Source of the DNA: Linanthus parryae
Taxonomy: Eukaryota > Streptophyta > Magnoliopsida > Ericales > Polemoniaceae
Direction: 5' to 3'
DNA: 64,000 bases
NCBI GenBank assembly: GCA_023055425.1
Contig: JALGPY010000003.1
Coordinates: 22,131,001-22,195,000, forward strand
Made by a program: the position numbers and the translations under genes. Positions 30,546-41,819 of this stretch are shown piece by piece (the first letter of the stretch is position 1; every line of letters starts with the position of its first letter). The notes beneath the pieces are model-generated. The model was not told the origin of the DNA. It was given only the letters and a program-made list of their open reading frames with translations, and ran no database searches.

Positions 30546-30984
30546 CAATGTAATTTTTGTTCTTCTAACTGGGTGGTTGCAATTTATTTTCTTCTATTTC
30601 TTATTTCAATACCCAAATGTCCACACATGTAGAAGACCAAGATATGGTCAGGAAACTAGGTGATGCAGTTAGGAAACTAGGTGATGTATTTTTATTTGCA
30701 AAACTAGGTGATGTAGGACAGATATGAAAGTCTGCCGATATTATCTTAACCTTAAGATAATGTATATATTAAAGCATTTTTTGTGAAAAATGTGACATCA
30801 TTTATGTGAAGAAGACAAAACACATGCTCTTGATTGATACAGTTGGTGAGTAAAAAATGGTATTGGGTTACTGACAATGCTGTTGTTGCTTTAAAAAAGG
30901 GGGCAAATAAACTAATCATACTAGTGTGCTTCTTTCAAAAAAAAGTGCAGGAGTAGGGTTTTGGTTTTTCTGAGTCTCTCTGTA

Positions 30985-31340
30985 AAAGGTTGGAGAGAGA
31001 AATAAGGGTGCCATTGAAGAGAGTAAGTGGGCTGTTGTTAAAGAAAGAGTTGTACAGGAGAGGCCTGCTAGTGTTGATGAGGAAGAGATTAATGAAGAAG
31101 GATTCAACAGTGATGAGTCTCTTTCTGATTTCCATGATGAAGAGTAAAATGGATAGTGAAAATGAATTGGATTACCCAGGTGAAAGTAGCAGGGCAAATA
31201 CATCAAGTAAAAGAAATTTAGAAGTCAATCAGGTTGGGTCAGATTCTGAAGACCTTGGAGAGGATGATGAGATAAGGAGTGATGGACCAGATGATAGCTG
31301 TGATAACTGGCCAGATATGGATGCATGGCCTTCACAGGTA
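30985..31340 (+). pseudogene. Acidic linker exon of PB1-like family, block C
   Basis: In one frame EEEINEEGFNSDESLSDFHD, and in another SDSEDLGEDDEIRSDGPDD and CDNWPDMDAWPSQ before a donor-like CAGGTAAAC (31335-31343). The first part matches block A at 21640-21836. Acidic linkers follow the PB1-like domain in related TE proteins, so this is probably the next exon of the same gene. The PB1 part itself is not seen in block C. A frameshift or stop at about 31145 breaks it. Confidence 0.5.
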
Positions 31341-31360
31341 AACTACTATTCTCAAATTGA

Positions 31361-31410
31361 ATAATACATGTATACATGTACCCCCAGGTACATGTATTAT
31401 TGAATTTTAC
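31361..31410. repeat. Short inverted repeat
   Basis: ATACATGTACC and its mirror GGTACATGTAT are separated by a CCCCA loop, extended by further ATAATACATG complementarity. Confidence 0.7.
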
Positions 31411-31464
31411 TTATGTGTACTTTTATGGATTTTCTTAAACTATAACTGCATTTTGCACTTACAG

Positions 31465-31790
31465 GATGGAGAAAATGTTAATTTGACTCAAAACCTCGTA
31501 CAATTGAGCTCGCAGCCAGAGGACATAACAGTTACCAAGAAGAAACATGTTAGGCCAAGAAAGACTAGGAATACAGAGGTATAACATACTTATAATGCCT
31601 AAAATCTTTAATTATAATGCCTAATCCATACTATTTAATTCCAAAATAGAGCTCTCCCTAATCACAAGAAGGCGCGAACATATCTTAGGAGCAATTGGCT
31701 AGGGGAGAAGCAAATAAGCTGAGAGCATCGGCCATTAAGAATGCTAGGCTGCAGTTTCAAGGAGGTGTCAATACAAATGCAACGCAGGTA
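31465..31790 (+). pseudogene. Basic AT-hook-like exon pieces, block C
   Basis: Between an acceptor (ACTTACAG, about 31465) and a donor (GAGGTATAAC, about 31580) the frame reads DGENVNLTQNLVQLSSQ and TVTKKKHVRPRKTRNTE, the latter an RPRK-type basic motif. A second piece (31651-31786) has NARLQFQGGVNTNATQ before CAGGTATAC. No enzyme domain; probably a linker. Confidence 0.35.
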
Positions 31791-33900
31791 TACTTGATAT
31801 TCACACAAGTAATGTTAGATGCAAGTGTACTTGATATTGTTAAATCCTGCTAAATAATGCTTGGAGTATAGTTTCCTTGCATATATCTGAGCACCTCTTA
31901 TAATTAATAATGCTTGGTAAATAACAGCTGTTGTGTCTCTGTATATTTCCGTCGAATACTTAATTAAAAAAACTCTTTTGGGGGCACATTGCACAGATAT
32001 AAGCAGGTCAATATTTAATTGAAGTTCAAGAAACATTCACAAATGGATGGGGGTGTGAAAATATAAACAGAGGCTAAAGCAATGCTACCGTTGATTCTAA
32101 ATTTCTGAGTCAGTTGAAAATAAGAACAAAAGACTGATAACAGAAAGAACCAAGAAACATACAAGAACTTTTCTTACTTACTGCTACTGCTGTTTTATGG
32201 AGTAAGGTAAAGTTTGATTTTGTTTAAGAGGAAAGTGAAATAGTTATAAGGGCATCATGGTCAGTTTAGAAGCTATATGCACTGCCGTTGTGACAGAGCT
32301 AAAATTTGGGTACTCCTGATGCCGAAATTGAAAATGCGGGTTTCAAACTCTAACAAAAGTTAAGATGCAATTTTGCGTAAACCAAATAACTCGTTCAATT
32401 TAGTCCAACTCATAGGTCCAAATTGCTGGTAAGTTGTACGTACGAGCTTACAACATTGAGGAAATGAAATTGCAATACATAGGGTATGCGGACAGTTAAT
32501 TTAGATCATCCTGAGATATAGTATACCAACACTATAGTAGTATCTTTTTTTATGCGAGGCAAAGACCAACACTTCTGAATGATGTCTTCAGTGTTTTTAC
32601 CTCAGTAAATGTTTGGGTGAGCTAAACATGGTCGGAAGCAAATGCGAATCGAAAAAAGGGGAGAAAACAAAAGTGCAAACCAGACTGAACAGGCGCTAAA
32701 TGTTTTCATTTTAGGTTTCGAAAAATCCCAAATCGCAAGGTTTATGTTTGAATCTTTTTCTTTAAACATATGTAACCCAACCAAACCATCTTACTGGTAT
32801 GCATACTGTTCGTGTACCCAAAACATAACATAAAACTACCGAAGATTTTAGTCACATTCCTTTTCGTTCTTGCCTGGGTTTTGGGTAAAAGAATGCTTAG
32901 AAAATCAGAACAGTGATGATATTTGATTGAGTCATGGGTTTCCTCTTCTTTGCACGTCTAGTTTGTCACATAACTCGAGTTTTTTTTGATAGGGTATCTT
33001 ATTTCAAGTAATAATATGTTTTAGTAGGTTAACTGCAGTTTTAATCGAACCAAACCGCTGTAGGAGGGTAACCGAACTGAAGTCGAACCGAGATATATGG
33101 TTTGGTTTAGGTTTGGATTTTTGCGGCTCAAGCTGAACCAAACCATGTACACCAGTACTCATAAGCACGAGCTTACAGAGCTATGTGTCTACCTAGCCCA
33201 GATAGCCAAACTTAAACATGCATCCTCCAGTATGCATTAAAATATTCTAGTAGAAAAAGTCCATTACTTCCAACCATATTCCCTGTCACAACTCACTAGC
33301 TCAATGAAGTCCTCTCTGTATCTATTTGGCGCAGAACATAATTCACATGCATGAAGGATAAAAAACTTAAACGTTGTGCTTTTATGTCAGCAATCCACCC
33401 AGAAAGAGGTCACTAAATGAACCAGTACTGACATGGTAATATTTGCAACAAGATATATGAACTCTGTAATCATCGCGAAGCATAAGTATCTATTTGCATA
33501 TATGATAAGTAAGCTAAACAAAAGAAGATATACTGAAATTTTAGGGCCAATCCTTGATTCCTGATTGGCCATTTAATTCTTCAATAGCTTGCAGCCTCTC
33601 CTTCAATTTCTGTTATTCATTTTCTGGAGCATCTATTGTATTTTTAGCTTCTTCAGAATACGCCATACAACAACGGTTTCTCCAATTACTTGGGTAAGAA
33701 ACGTCAACCAGTTTCCTCCCATTATCCGACAACAATGGACTTTACTGTTCGATACTAACAATATGGATTCAAGATATCTGAATCCATTTAACATGCTAAC
33801 CAATGGACTTAACTTTTAGTCAAGAGTCAAAGTGCATGAACCAAGTGTGATATTATGTTAGTATTGGGATTTCTTATTTGTTCATTTTCTGCTTGTCAAT
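31791..33900. other. Long non-coding stretch in block C
   Basis: No convincing exon. At 33020-33150 there are repeated AACCAAACCATG / ATGGTTTGGTTTAGG phrases in both orientations, resembling the ends of old repeats. The remaining short frames have no recognisable content. Confidence 0.45.
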
Positions 33901-33904
33901 CCAG

Positions 33905-34038
33905 ATGCAGAGGCCACTGTCACCTTCTACAATTGCTGCATCATCCAGAAATGTGGTTATTACAAGACTAATGAATATGTCCCAACCATCAGTGAATTAC
34001 ACCAAGAAGCTCAAGTCAGCCGCCCCAAGGATCTGAGC
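33905..34038 (+). pseudogene. 3'-terminal exon-like piece, block C
   Basis: After an acceptor (AATCCAG) the frame reads MQRPLSPSTIAASSRNVVIT followed by RLMNMSQPSVNYTKKLKSAA and ends at TGA. The position suggests the last exon of the relic gene. No domain. Confidence 0.35.
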
Positions 34039-34294
34039 TGAAATGATACACTATTCGACTCTTGAAGCTGTTTTGGAATTTGGTTATGCATGGCAGTGTA
34101 GGAATATTTTGGTTTCACTAGCAATTTGGGAGCATTTTGGTTGTGCAGTTTGGATTTGGTTATGTTTCAGAATATTTGGTGTTTGGATTTTGGTTTCTGG
34201 AAGTTTTTTGTTTTGGCATTTTGGTTGTGCTTTGTAAATGACAGTTTAGTTACTGTTTGTTTCTTGTTGAGCTGATTTGTACATGACAGTTTAG

Positions 34295-34301
34295 TCACAT
34301 C
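34295..34301. repeat. Candidate LINE target-site duplication (left)
   Basis: TCACATC abuts the LINE poly(A) tail (poly-T at 34302-34311 on the plus strand). The same 7 bases occur at 40799-40805, just beyond foldback copy 2. If real, the LINE spans 34302-40798. Seven bases is short, so the match may be chance. Confidence 0.4.
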
Positions 34302-34350
34302 TTTTTTTTTTGAGAGAAAATCCACTGGATTAGATAGATTGGGCCTCAAA

Positions 34351-35420
34351 TCAGCCTATTACATCTTCAAAGACTAAGTCTACAGCCCAAGATGGGGGAG
34401 ACCCAAACGACGAACGGGAATCTTCTAGAGAAAGCCCAAAATGTGCAAACCTATCGGCTAATTGGTTCAGATGACGTGGTACATGTACGACCGCGTGACT
34501 TTCCATTTGACCGAGGAGTTGGTTGATGTCTTCAATACACCTTATCATTTCTATAACATCTGGTTGCTTCTCTCTTCTCCACACATTTCTCATCTCTCTA
34601 GCTAGAGAGAGAGTCAGTTTCGATCCATATCTTTGAGAGGTTAAGCTCCATTGCAAGCTTTAAGCTTTCTAGCAGTGCTTCCGCCTCTGCTCCTTTTGCA
34701 GAGAGTGAGAACGGAAGCCGTTTCGCACGCCCGACGATGAAGATTCCGGCATGGGTTCTGACAACAGTACCGCTTGCTGCCGTCCTCTTTATGGGGTTTC
34801 AGGCGGCATCGGAATTGATGATGACCCCCTCCTCCGGCGGCCGTTGAATTGTGGCGTGGGTGGGGGAGCCTGTAGATCTGAGTCGGCGAATAGTGGGAAC
34901 TGCTCTTCATGTGTTCTTTGAAGTCCTCCAGGAGCTTGAAAGTGTCCAAAACAACCAGGTCTGGAGTCTTCTTGTGATTCTTCAAAATAAGGGAGTTTCT
35001 GAAGTTCCAGATCTGGTGAATTAAAACGGTCATCTTCCTTCTTTCTTCATGATTCTCATTAAACACTTGGGGAAACCAGATCTGAAACGTTCCCTTGATG
35101 TTTTCAGCAAATTGTTCACTACACAGTTTTTTCCAACACTTTTTGCTGTAATCACATTCCAGTAGAAGGTGAGTTTCTGTTTCTGGATGTGATTTGCAAA
35201 AAGGACATTTTTCTTCCACTTTGATGTTCCTTTTTACCAAATTAGCACGAAATGGTAAGCTTCCATTCATTGTTCTCCAGATTGGGTATAAGAATTTTTT
35301 GGGAATTTTTTGGCTCCAGAAGAACTTCCACCAATCAATTTTGACGTTTGAACACCCACCACTGTTGTTCTTTTTCTTAACTTCTTCATGTTGGATGAGC
35401 AGATGATATCCTGATTTCAC
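34351..35420 (-). pseudogene. LINE ORF2: zf-RVT and RNase H region
   Basis: The first frame (35420-34641) has WWKFFWSQKIPKKF, FRANLVKRNI and the zf-RVT cysteine motif CPFCKSHPETETHLLLECDY, then IWNFRNSLIL. The frame shifts, and a degraded RNase H follows, with RCIEDINQLL, SHAVVHVPRHLNQLADRFAH and a C-terminal SPPSWAVDLVFEDV ending just before the 3' UTR. The RNase H N-terminus is scrambled near 34700-34850. It has the same domain type as the relic at 9795-14369 but a clearly different copy. Confidence 0.9.
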
Positions 35421-35648
35421 CGTGTACTGGCCATGATCCGGAAAATGCCATATGAGCCTGTCAGAGCCTGGATTGGTAGGAATCGAGATTCTTTTAATTT
35501 CTTCCGCGTCTTCTTCCCAAAATATGTTTCTGATTTTTTGATCATCCCACTTTCTGTCTTCTGTAATCAGGTCCGAAACTGTGTTGGTTTAACCCATTCG
35601 ATTTGGAGTGAACGGTTTGAAACCATATGGACGGTATGGCCATGGGTC

Positions 35649-36075
35649 CTAAGCATCCAATTGTTCCCCGTTACCCAGTCGCCATCGACATCCACTATTC
35701 ACGAGCTGTTTACTTGAAAGAATACTTCGCCAAAGGTACGAACAGCCATTCTTGACTTCTGCTTTTAGTAGACCCGTATCTCTAAAGTACTTGTGTCGTA
35801 GCACTTTTGCGTGTAGAGTATTAGGGTGGTTTAAAATTCTCCAAAATTGCTTGCCAAGCATTGCAACATTGAACTGCTCTACATGATGAAAACCCAGACC
35901 CCCATCTGATTTTCTTTTCTTCATTTTATCCCACGCAATCCATGCCATCTTCTTTTTTGTTTTTGTTGAGCCCCACCATCTTTGCTTCAATCCTATCCGT
36001 GAGTAAAGTTGGGAGCTGGAAGCAGCTCATTGTGTAGGTTGGGACTGCTTCAACCACGGCCTTCAGCAACGTTTC
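35649..36075 (-). pseudogene. LINE ORF2: thumb/connection region
   Basis: Minus-strand pieces (AVVEAVPTYTMSCF-like sequence near 36030, then QRWWGSTKTKKKMAWIAWDK, GGLGFHHVEQFNVAMLGKQF and WRILNHPNTLHAKVLRHKYF) match the stretch after plant LINE RT (WWG..., GGLGFR....FN.ALLAKQ.WRL). Frameshifts occur at both ends. Confidence 0.85.
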
Positions 36076-37312
36076 TTATCCTGCAGGATTCATGTATCTT
36101 TCCTTCCAATTATTCATTTTTTCTTGCACTCTTTCTTCAATATTTCTGAAATTGACCATCTTTTTTCTGCCCATTTTCATTGGGAAGCCCAGGTATCGGT
36201 CATGGAGCTTGTCGACCTTCACCCCTAACATCTGTCCCAAGTGCTTGCTGAAGTAGTCCGAGACGTTGCTGGAGAACACTACTGAAGATTTGGATAGGTT
36301 CACTTGTTTTCCCGTAGCCTTTTCATAGTCATGTAGAATTGTAGTTAGGGCTTGGGCTTCCTTTTCTGTTGCTTTTGTAAACAACATGCTGTCGTCGGCA
36401 AAAAAGAGGTGGGTGACTTTAGGACCTCCTCTCGACACAGCAACCCCTGTAATAACACCACTCGTAGATAGATGTGTGAGAGCACGAGAGAGAACTTCAC
36501 CGCAAAATAAGAACAAATATGGTGAGATGGGACAACCTTGACGAAGCCCTCGTTTGGGCACTACTCTACCCACTACATGTCCTTTAAAAGAAAAGGAGAA
36601 CGTAGTTATAGATATGCAATCATAAACAAGGTTAATCCACTTAGGTCCGAAACCCAATTTACATAGGACCTTAGTAATAAAAGGCCACTCAACTTGGTCA
36701 TAAGCTTTGCGTATGTCCGTTTTGAGTGCAAGGAAGCCATCTTTTACCTTTGATCATGTGCTTAATCGTATGCAAGACTTCAAATGCTGTGATGATGTTG
36801 TCGGTGATCAACCGACCAGGAACAAATGCTGACCGGCTCTCAGCAATAACGTCTGGTAGAACTTGTTTCAACCGGTTAGCCATCGTTTTTGCCACCATTT
36901 TATAGATGACTGTACATAGGCTTATTGGTCTTAGATCCGATGGGGTACGGACCTGTTGTAACTTTGGGATTAGGGCCAGGATTGTGTGGTTGTAATCAGC
37001 TACACTTTCCTCGTCGTTCAGGATTGCTATAACACAGCCTCCTTCTTCATCTTGCAACTCCCTCCAATATCTTTTATAGAATACAGCCGGGAATCCGTCA
37101 AAACCCGGCGCTTTTAAGGGGCCCATCTGCATAAGACTTTCTGTGACTTTTTGGATGGTGTAAGGCTGTTCCATGAAGTTTCGTTGTTTGTCCGAAATGC
37201 TGACATTGACAAACCTTAACATACCCTTCATATCTTCTTCTGAATGGTTAGAAGATTGGAACAGATTGCTCAAGTGTTGTGATAGGGTCTGGATAATTTC
37301 TGCATCCTCCAT
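36076..37312 (-). pseudogene. LINE ORF2: reverse transcriptase domain
   Basis: Motifs in order: MGPLKAPGFDGFPAVFYK, ALIPKLQQVRTPSDLRPISL, SAFVPGRLITDNIITAFE, then, after a frameshift at about 36700-36660, VVPKRGLRQGCPISPYLFLF, THLFFADDSMLF with the catalytic Asp pair, KSSVVFSSN and DRYLGFPM. All are hallmark non-LTR RT blocks. The first catalytic Asp block (KTDIRKAYD-like) lies in the shifted segment. The frame breaks again near 36076. The RT is recognisable in full but cannot be translated as one protein. Confidence 0.95.
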
Positions 37313-37600
37313 ACGCCAATGACCTTCAGCATCTTCAATACCTTTGATGGTGTTCCTTGCCTTTCTTGTTGACGCTTTCCGGTGGAAGAAAGCCGTGTTT
37401 TTATCACCGCTTTTTCACCACTCGATCCTTGATCTTTGGTGCCAAAAATCTTCTTCTTTCCTGAGCAGGCTGTTGAGCTCATTCCTGGTTTCCCTGATTT
37501 TGGTCACCACAAACTTACTCTGCCTCTTTTTTTCTAACCTGGCTAGCTATATTTTCTTATCCCTGATTATTCCACGCAGATTCCCAAATTGGGATTTAAT

Positions 37601-38463
37601 CTAGTTCTGTAACTCCGTTGCACAGAGCGTTAATTTTCCAGCGAGCATGGGTCCTCCCATGGACCAGCTTTGCTTAACAGTATCGTCACATTCACTGTTT
37701 TGGATCCAAGCGGATTCAAAATTAAACCTTTTTTGCCCGAACTCAATATGTGGTTGTTGGTTAGCTTCCATCTTGAGTTCTATAGGATTATGATCCGAGG
37801 TTGAGCATACCAGATGTTCAACTATGGCATTCCCGAATTGCAATCTCCATTTGAGATTGGCTACGACTCTATCCAGCCTTTCTCGAATGTTTCCTCCATC
37901 TTCCTGGTTATTTCTCCACGTAAACGGGCTTCCGAAAAACCCTAGATCTTTTAGATCACAATCACGTAGTGCTTCCTTGAAGAGGTTCATATGGGATCAC
38001 GTAACATCTCTCCCCCTTCTTTCTCTTTTTGAGACAGAACTTCGTTGAAGTCTCCCATCACACACCAAGGAGCATCTTCTTGGGGTTTTAGACGTCGAAG
38101 AAGATTCCACGAGTGATGTCTTTCACTCCTTTCAAGATCCCTGTAGAATCCGGTTAGGAGCATATCCTCATCCATTGTATTTAGCTTGACTGAACAATGA
38201 ATGAACCATGTGTGGTTTTGATAGACTGTAATGTCCGTACTATCATCCCGTAGTAGAGCCAGTCCACCGCTTCTTCCCCAACTATCGACAAAAGCTCCAT
38301 TTGCATACCCAATTTTCCTTCTGATTGGTTCCATCTCGGTTGCTGACAATCTTGTTTCCATGAGGAAAATAAGATTGGAGCGGCTCTCCTTTACAATGTT
38401 GCAAATGGATAGAACGGTGTAAGGGTTCCCAAGACCTCACACGTTCCAGCTCAAGTTACTCAT
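37601..38463 (-). pseudogene. LINE ORF2: AP-like endonuclease domain
   Basis: ORF2 begins at the minus-strand ATG at 38461-38463 (MSNLSWNV, then a TGA in place of the Arg of the family's WNVRGLG, then GNPYTV). Catalytic-site motifs follow: LMETRL (Glu), SWGRSGGLALL, WCVMGDFNEV (Asp and Asn) and STSDHNPI (Asp-His). A frameshift near 37988 splits it (38361-37987 and 37990-37601). The domain would nick target DNA to prime reverse transcription. This copy is inactive because of the early stop and frameshift. Confidence 0.9.
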
Positions 38464-38674
38464 TGAGCTAGGCAGAGCTACTTAGCAGACTCTGCCTCTG
38501 GTAGGTTTGGGTTTTGATTTTCGTTTGCTTCATACTCCATTCCTTTGTCACCATCTGCACCAAATTCTTCTGTCGATGGTGGAGTACTCTCCTCTATTCC
38601 TTCTTTCTCTGAGCAGTTTCTCTTCCCACCTCCTGCAATCAGACCCTTTCGGTAACCCCAATGATTGCCGAACC

Positions 38675-39060
38675 TTATTTCCTTTTGCTAGGATTTTGAT
38701 AATCATTCACTGCTTCTGATAATTGCATCTTCCTTCGGGCTTTCTCCTTGATACTCAGAATCTTCCTCTTCGAGCCCCTTACCTGGGTTGGACTTATCCC
38801 TTTTCCTTTGCTGATCTCACGGTGAGCAAAAGAATTAGGGAGGCTGCTTGAATTTTCCTTATCATTTGGTGATTTTTTACTTATCTTGCTGGATGCCATT
38901 GATGCTAGAGAAGGGATTGATACCAATCTGATTTGACCCTGATTCCGTTATCTCTTTTGGTTGATTGGATGAGATTGCCTTTGATTGCCAGATCTTTTGT
39001 TTTGGCTTATCAAATCATTTTAGTTTAGAAGCATCCTTATCTTGAGAAGTCAAACCCTTC
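38675..39060 (-). pseudogene. Out-of-frame basic tail of LINE ORF1
   Basis: A minus-strand frame with SSKISKKSPNDKENSSS, REISKGKGISPTQVRGSKRK and KEKARRKMQL. It is Lys/Ser-rich, as ORF1 tails are, and lies directly downstream of the ORF1 stop. Confidence 0.5.
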
Positions 39061-39063
39061 CCT

Positions 39064-39825
39064 TTAGCGAAATTCCAGTTTTTCGGCCTGCCTTCCGAGA
39101 ACCCATGTTCCATACTCAGGTTCCATCTCCGCCTGGATCATTTGGCTTCGTTTAGGACATCTATCGGATTTGTGATCTATCAGGCCGCACCAGTCACACA
39201 CACTTGGTATTCTCTCATACTTGAGATTTACCCAAAAGTGTTCGTCATCTTCAGTACGCACTTTAGCACGTCTTCTTAATGGTTTGTGAGTTTTGATCCT
39301 CGTACGTGCTCTGACACACCGGTCAGTCTCATCTCCTTCAAGATGCACTAGGACTTTATCAACCTCACCAATTGACGCCGCAATTAGTTCTCCCACATAT
39401 TTGTGGATGAGGTGTGTTGGTATACCTAGGATTTGGATCCATACCCAAATATCATGGAATACGCATTTAGTCACATCAGACCTTATATTCCACTCTTTGA
39501 GGAGTAAGAGTGGTCCATCGAAACTCCATGGTCCTCCAAAGAGGGCTCGTTCTATTGACTCTTTGCTCTCGAATATGTAGATGAAGGTATTAGCTCCAAC
39601 TTCCATGATCTTCAAGTCGTCCTCCGGGCACCAGAGCCGTCTGAAAAATTCCTTCATACCCTGCTGGTCAACTTTCTCTTCTCCAACAAATCTCCCTATT
39701 AGGCAAAGCTTCCAGTCTTTCTTTACTTTGTTACATATCTCTTTTCTGATCACCACCTCTGTTTCCTCCTCTGCAGAGAGATGGATCCGATTGATCCAGC
39801 CATCCTCGTCGGAGATCGCAGCCAT
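39064..39825 (-). CDS. LINE ORF1 protein (DUF4283 + CCHC zinc knuckle), partial
   Basis: An open frame of 253 codons from MAAISDEDGWINRIHLSAEE. The DUF4283 core is clear (LCLIGRFVGEEK, FIYIFESKESIERALFGGPW-SFDGPLLLL, VWVWIQILGIP). Toward the C-terminus is the C-x2-C-x4-H-x4-C knuckle CDWCGLIDHKSDRCP. Family ORF1 proteins bind the element RNA. TAA at 39064-39066 ends the frame soon after the knuckle, while Lys/Ser-rich sequence continues in another frame to about 38675, so the C-terminal tail has been lost by mutation. The start fits the family and lies just inside the element's 5' end. It is the best preserved frame of the LINE. Confidence 0.85.
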   Translation of the reverse strand: MAAISDEDGWINRIHLSAEEETEVVIRKEICNKVKKDWKLCLIGRFVGEEKVDQQGMKEFFRRLWCPEDDLKIMEVGANTFIYIFESKESIERALFGGPWSFDGPLLLLKEWNIRSDVTKCVFHDIWVWIQILGIPTHLIHKYVGELIAASIGEVDKVLVHLEGDETDRCVRARTRIKTHKPLRRRAKVRTEDDEHFWVNLKYERIPSVCDWCGLIDHKSDRCPKRSQMIQAEMEPEYGTWVLGRQAEKLEFR

Positions 39826-39871
39826 TGTTACCCAGGCGCTCTTTCTAGAGAGAGAACTCTAGAGAGAGAAA

Positions 39872-40792
39872 AACATTTAAGGCAAAATTGCACCGGAGGT
39901 ACCCATATTTTGCCAAAACCGGCAAGTGGGTATCCAAATTTTCAAATCGTGCACCATGGGTACCCAAATTTTCAAAATCATGCACGTGAGGTACCCAACG
40001 CTAACTACCGTTAACTTTCCGTTAACTTTCCATCCAAATTGGAGGGAAAAGTATAAAAAAGACTATTATATCCATTATTTTCACCTGAAACTTTTTTTAA
40101 AATACAACTGCTACTAACGAATCTAAAAAATTAGAAATGATAAAATTTTAATTTAAACATTTGATATATGTAAGATAATGCAATATATTTCATCATAATT
40201 ACATATTTTTACATCATTTCATGATATGAAATATGTTTTTATTAACATATATCCGTCAATCTTAAAGTCTTTAACTTTATTTTATAAAAATATATCAAAA
40301 TTTCATAATCTCAAAATGGAAAATCAACGGGAGGGTACATGTGAAATTATCAAAGATACTTATATGTTATTGTTTTATTAAAAAACATATATGTGAAATT
40401 ATGAAATTTTGAGATTGTTATTTTTTGAAATATTATTTTTTTTTTAAAAAAAAAATCTTAAAATTTCAAAATATCACATATTTATATTTTTTACAAATAT
40501 CAAATTATTAAGTTAAAATTTTATTATTTTTAATTTTTTTAGATTTGTTAGTAACACTTTTATTTTAAAAAAAAGTTGGAGGTGAAAATAATAGGTACAA
40601 TAGTCTTTTATACTTTTCCGTCCAATTTGAATGGAAAGTTAACAGAAAGTTAACGGCAGTTAGCGTTGGGTACCTCCGGTGCACGATTTTAAAAATTTGG
40701 GTATCTATGATGCATGATTTGAAAATTTGGGTACCCACTTGCTGATTTTGGCAAAATATGGGTACCTCCGGTGCAATTTTGCCAAAATTTAA
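39872..40792. mobile_element. Foldback (MULE-MITE-like) element, copy 2, with 9 bp TSD
   Basis: The element proper is 39881-40783 (903 bp). Its ends are exact mirrors (GGCAAAATTGCACCGGAGG), and the arms continue inward through AATTTTCAAATC..GCACC and GATAATGCAATA blocks. The TSD is AACATTTAA (39872-39880) and AAAATTTAA (40784-40792), 8 of 9 identical. Nine bases is the Mutator-class length, which supports the class assignment for the family. Its sequence differs from copies 1 and 3 (GCAAGTGGGTA versus GCAAGTAGGTA, and an extra GGGTACCCAAATTTTC block), so it is a second subfamily. Confidence 0.88.
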
Positions 40793-40840
40793 AATATATC
40801 ACATCCTGTAAGTTTGAAGTTGAGTCATTTGTTTTGATTT

Positions 40841-41786
40841 CGTTAAATTGCACTGGAGGTACCCACAGTTTGCCAAAACGAGCAAGTAGGTACCCAAATT
40901 TCAAAATCGAGCACCACAGGTCTCAAATTTTGGATTTTCGAGCAAGTAGGTACCCTTCCGTTAACTTTCTGTTAACTTTGAAAATTATAAAAAGACTTTT
41001 GTACCTCTTATTTTCACCTTCATTTTCTTAAAAAAAATACAAGTTTTACTAAAAAATTTAAAAAGTAAAAAAAAAATATTAAATTTTAATTTAATAATTT
41101 GAAATATGTAAGATAATACAATATATTTTATCAAAATTATATATTTGTACATCTTTTCAAGATATGAAATATGTTTTTATTTACACGTATCCGTCAATCT
41201 TAAAGTCTTTAATTTTTTAATAGTGTTTAAAACGAATCTCAAATTTCATGTATTTTTTAAGAAACACATAAAGTATCTTTATACATTTTATACAATAATC
41301 TCTTTTACATTTGCATGAAAAATACAATTCATTACAATAAAAAACTACTCAAGAATGTCTGGTATCAACTATTGTGTAAGTTGTTAAAATGTACAAAGAT
41401 ACTTGTATGTTATTGTTATATTAATAAATACATGTGAAATTATGAAGTTTTGAAATTTTTTTAAAAGCTGTTAAAAAAAAGACTTTAAGATTGACGAATA
41501 TATGTTAATGAAAACATTTTTTATATTTCGAAATGATGTAAAAATATGTAATTTTGATGAAATATATTGCATTATCTTACATATATCAAATTATTAAATA
41601 AATATTGTTGATTTTTTTTTTAGTTTTTTTTAGTAAAACTTGTATTTTAACAAAAAAATATGAAGTGAAAATAAGGGGTACAAAGGTCTTTTTATTATTT
41701 TCCGTCCAAAGTTAACGGAAAGTTAACGAAAATGTACCTACTTGCTCGTATTGATAAACTTTGGGTACCTCCGGTGCAATTTAGGC
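40841..41786. mobile_element. Foldback (MULE-MITE-like) element, copy 3, with TSD
   Basis: This 946 bp element is flanked by TTTTGATTT exactly (40832-40840 and 41787-41795; 10 of 11 if extended). Its ends are mirrored (TAAATTGCACTGGAGGTACC left, TAAATTGCACCGGAGGTACC right), and the long arms match copy 1 closely, including the GATTGACGAATATATG block and the AATGTCTGGTATCAACT spacer. Block A at 15085-15115 shows the uninterrupted TTTTTGATTTTGATTT site, a direct empty-site control. Confidence 0.92.
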
Positions 41787-41819
41787 TTTTGATTTTGTTT
41801 TTTTTACTGTATGTTTGTA

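Larger units (their letters stand above)
26380..34040 (+). repeat. Block C, divergent relative of blocks A and B
   Basis: 26390-26840 shares CATGGCCAAGACCC, AGAGACGTCTTCTTC, a GATATTGATTTCTTACTTTC-like region and the CAGATGGATCCGACAGTGG exon with 15340-15700 and 42860-43260. 30985-31170 matches the linker at 21640-21836. Similarity is interrupted and lower than between A and B, so C split off earlier or belongs to another subfamily. Exon-like pieces with splice-like borders run through the block, but no complete reading frame survives. Confidence 0.65.
34302..39880 (-). mobile_element. L1-type LINE, nearly full length, decayed
   Basis: Reading on the minus strand from about 39880: ORF1 with DUF4283 and a zinc knuckle; then ORF2 with endonuclease, reverse transcriptase, zf-RVT and RNase H; then a 10 bp poly(A) at 34302-34311. 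The order is that of plant RIL/L1 LINEs, and about 5.6 kb is near a usual full length. Frameshifts and stops affect every ORF2 domain. Foldback copy 2 begins at 39881 and may lie inside the LINE 5' UTR. The LINE separates block C from block B. Confidence 0.93.
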
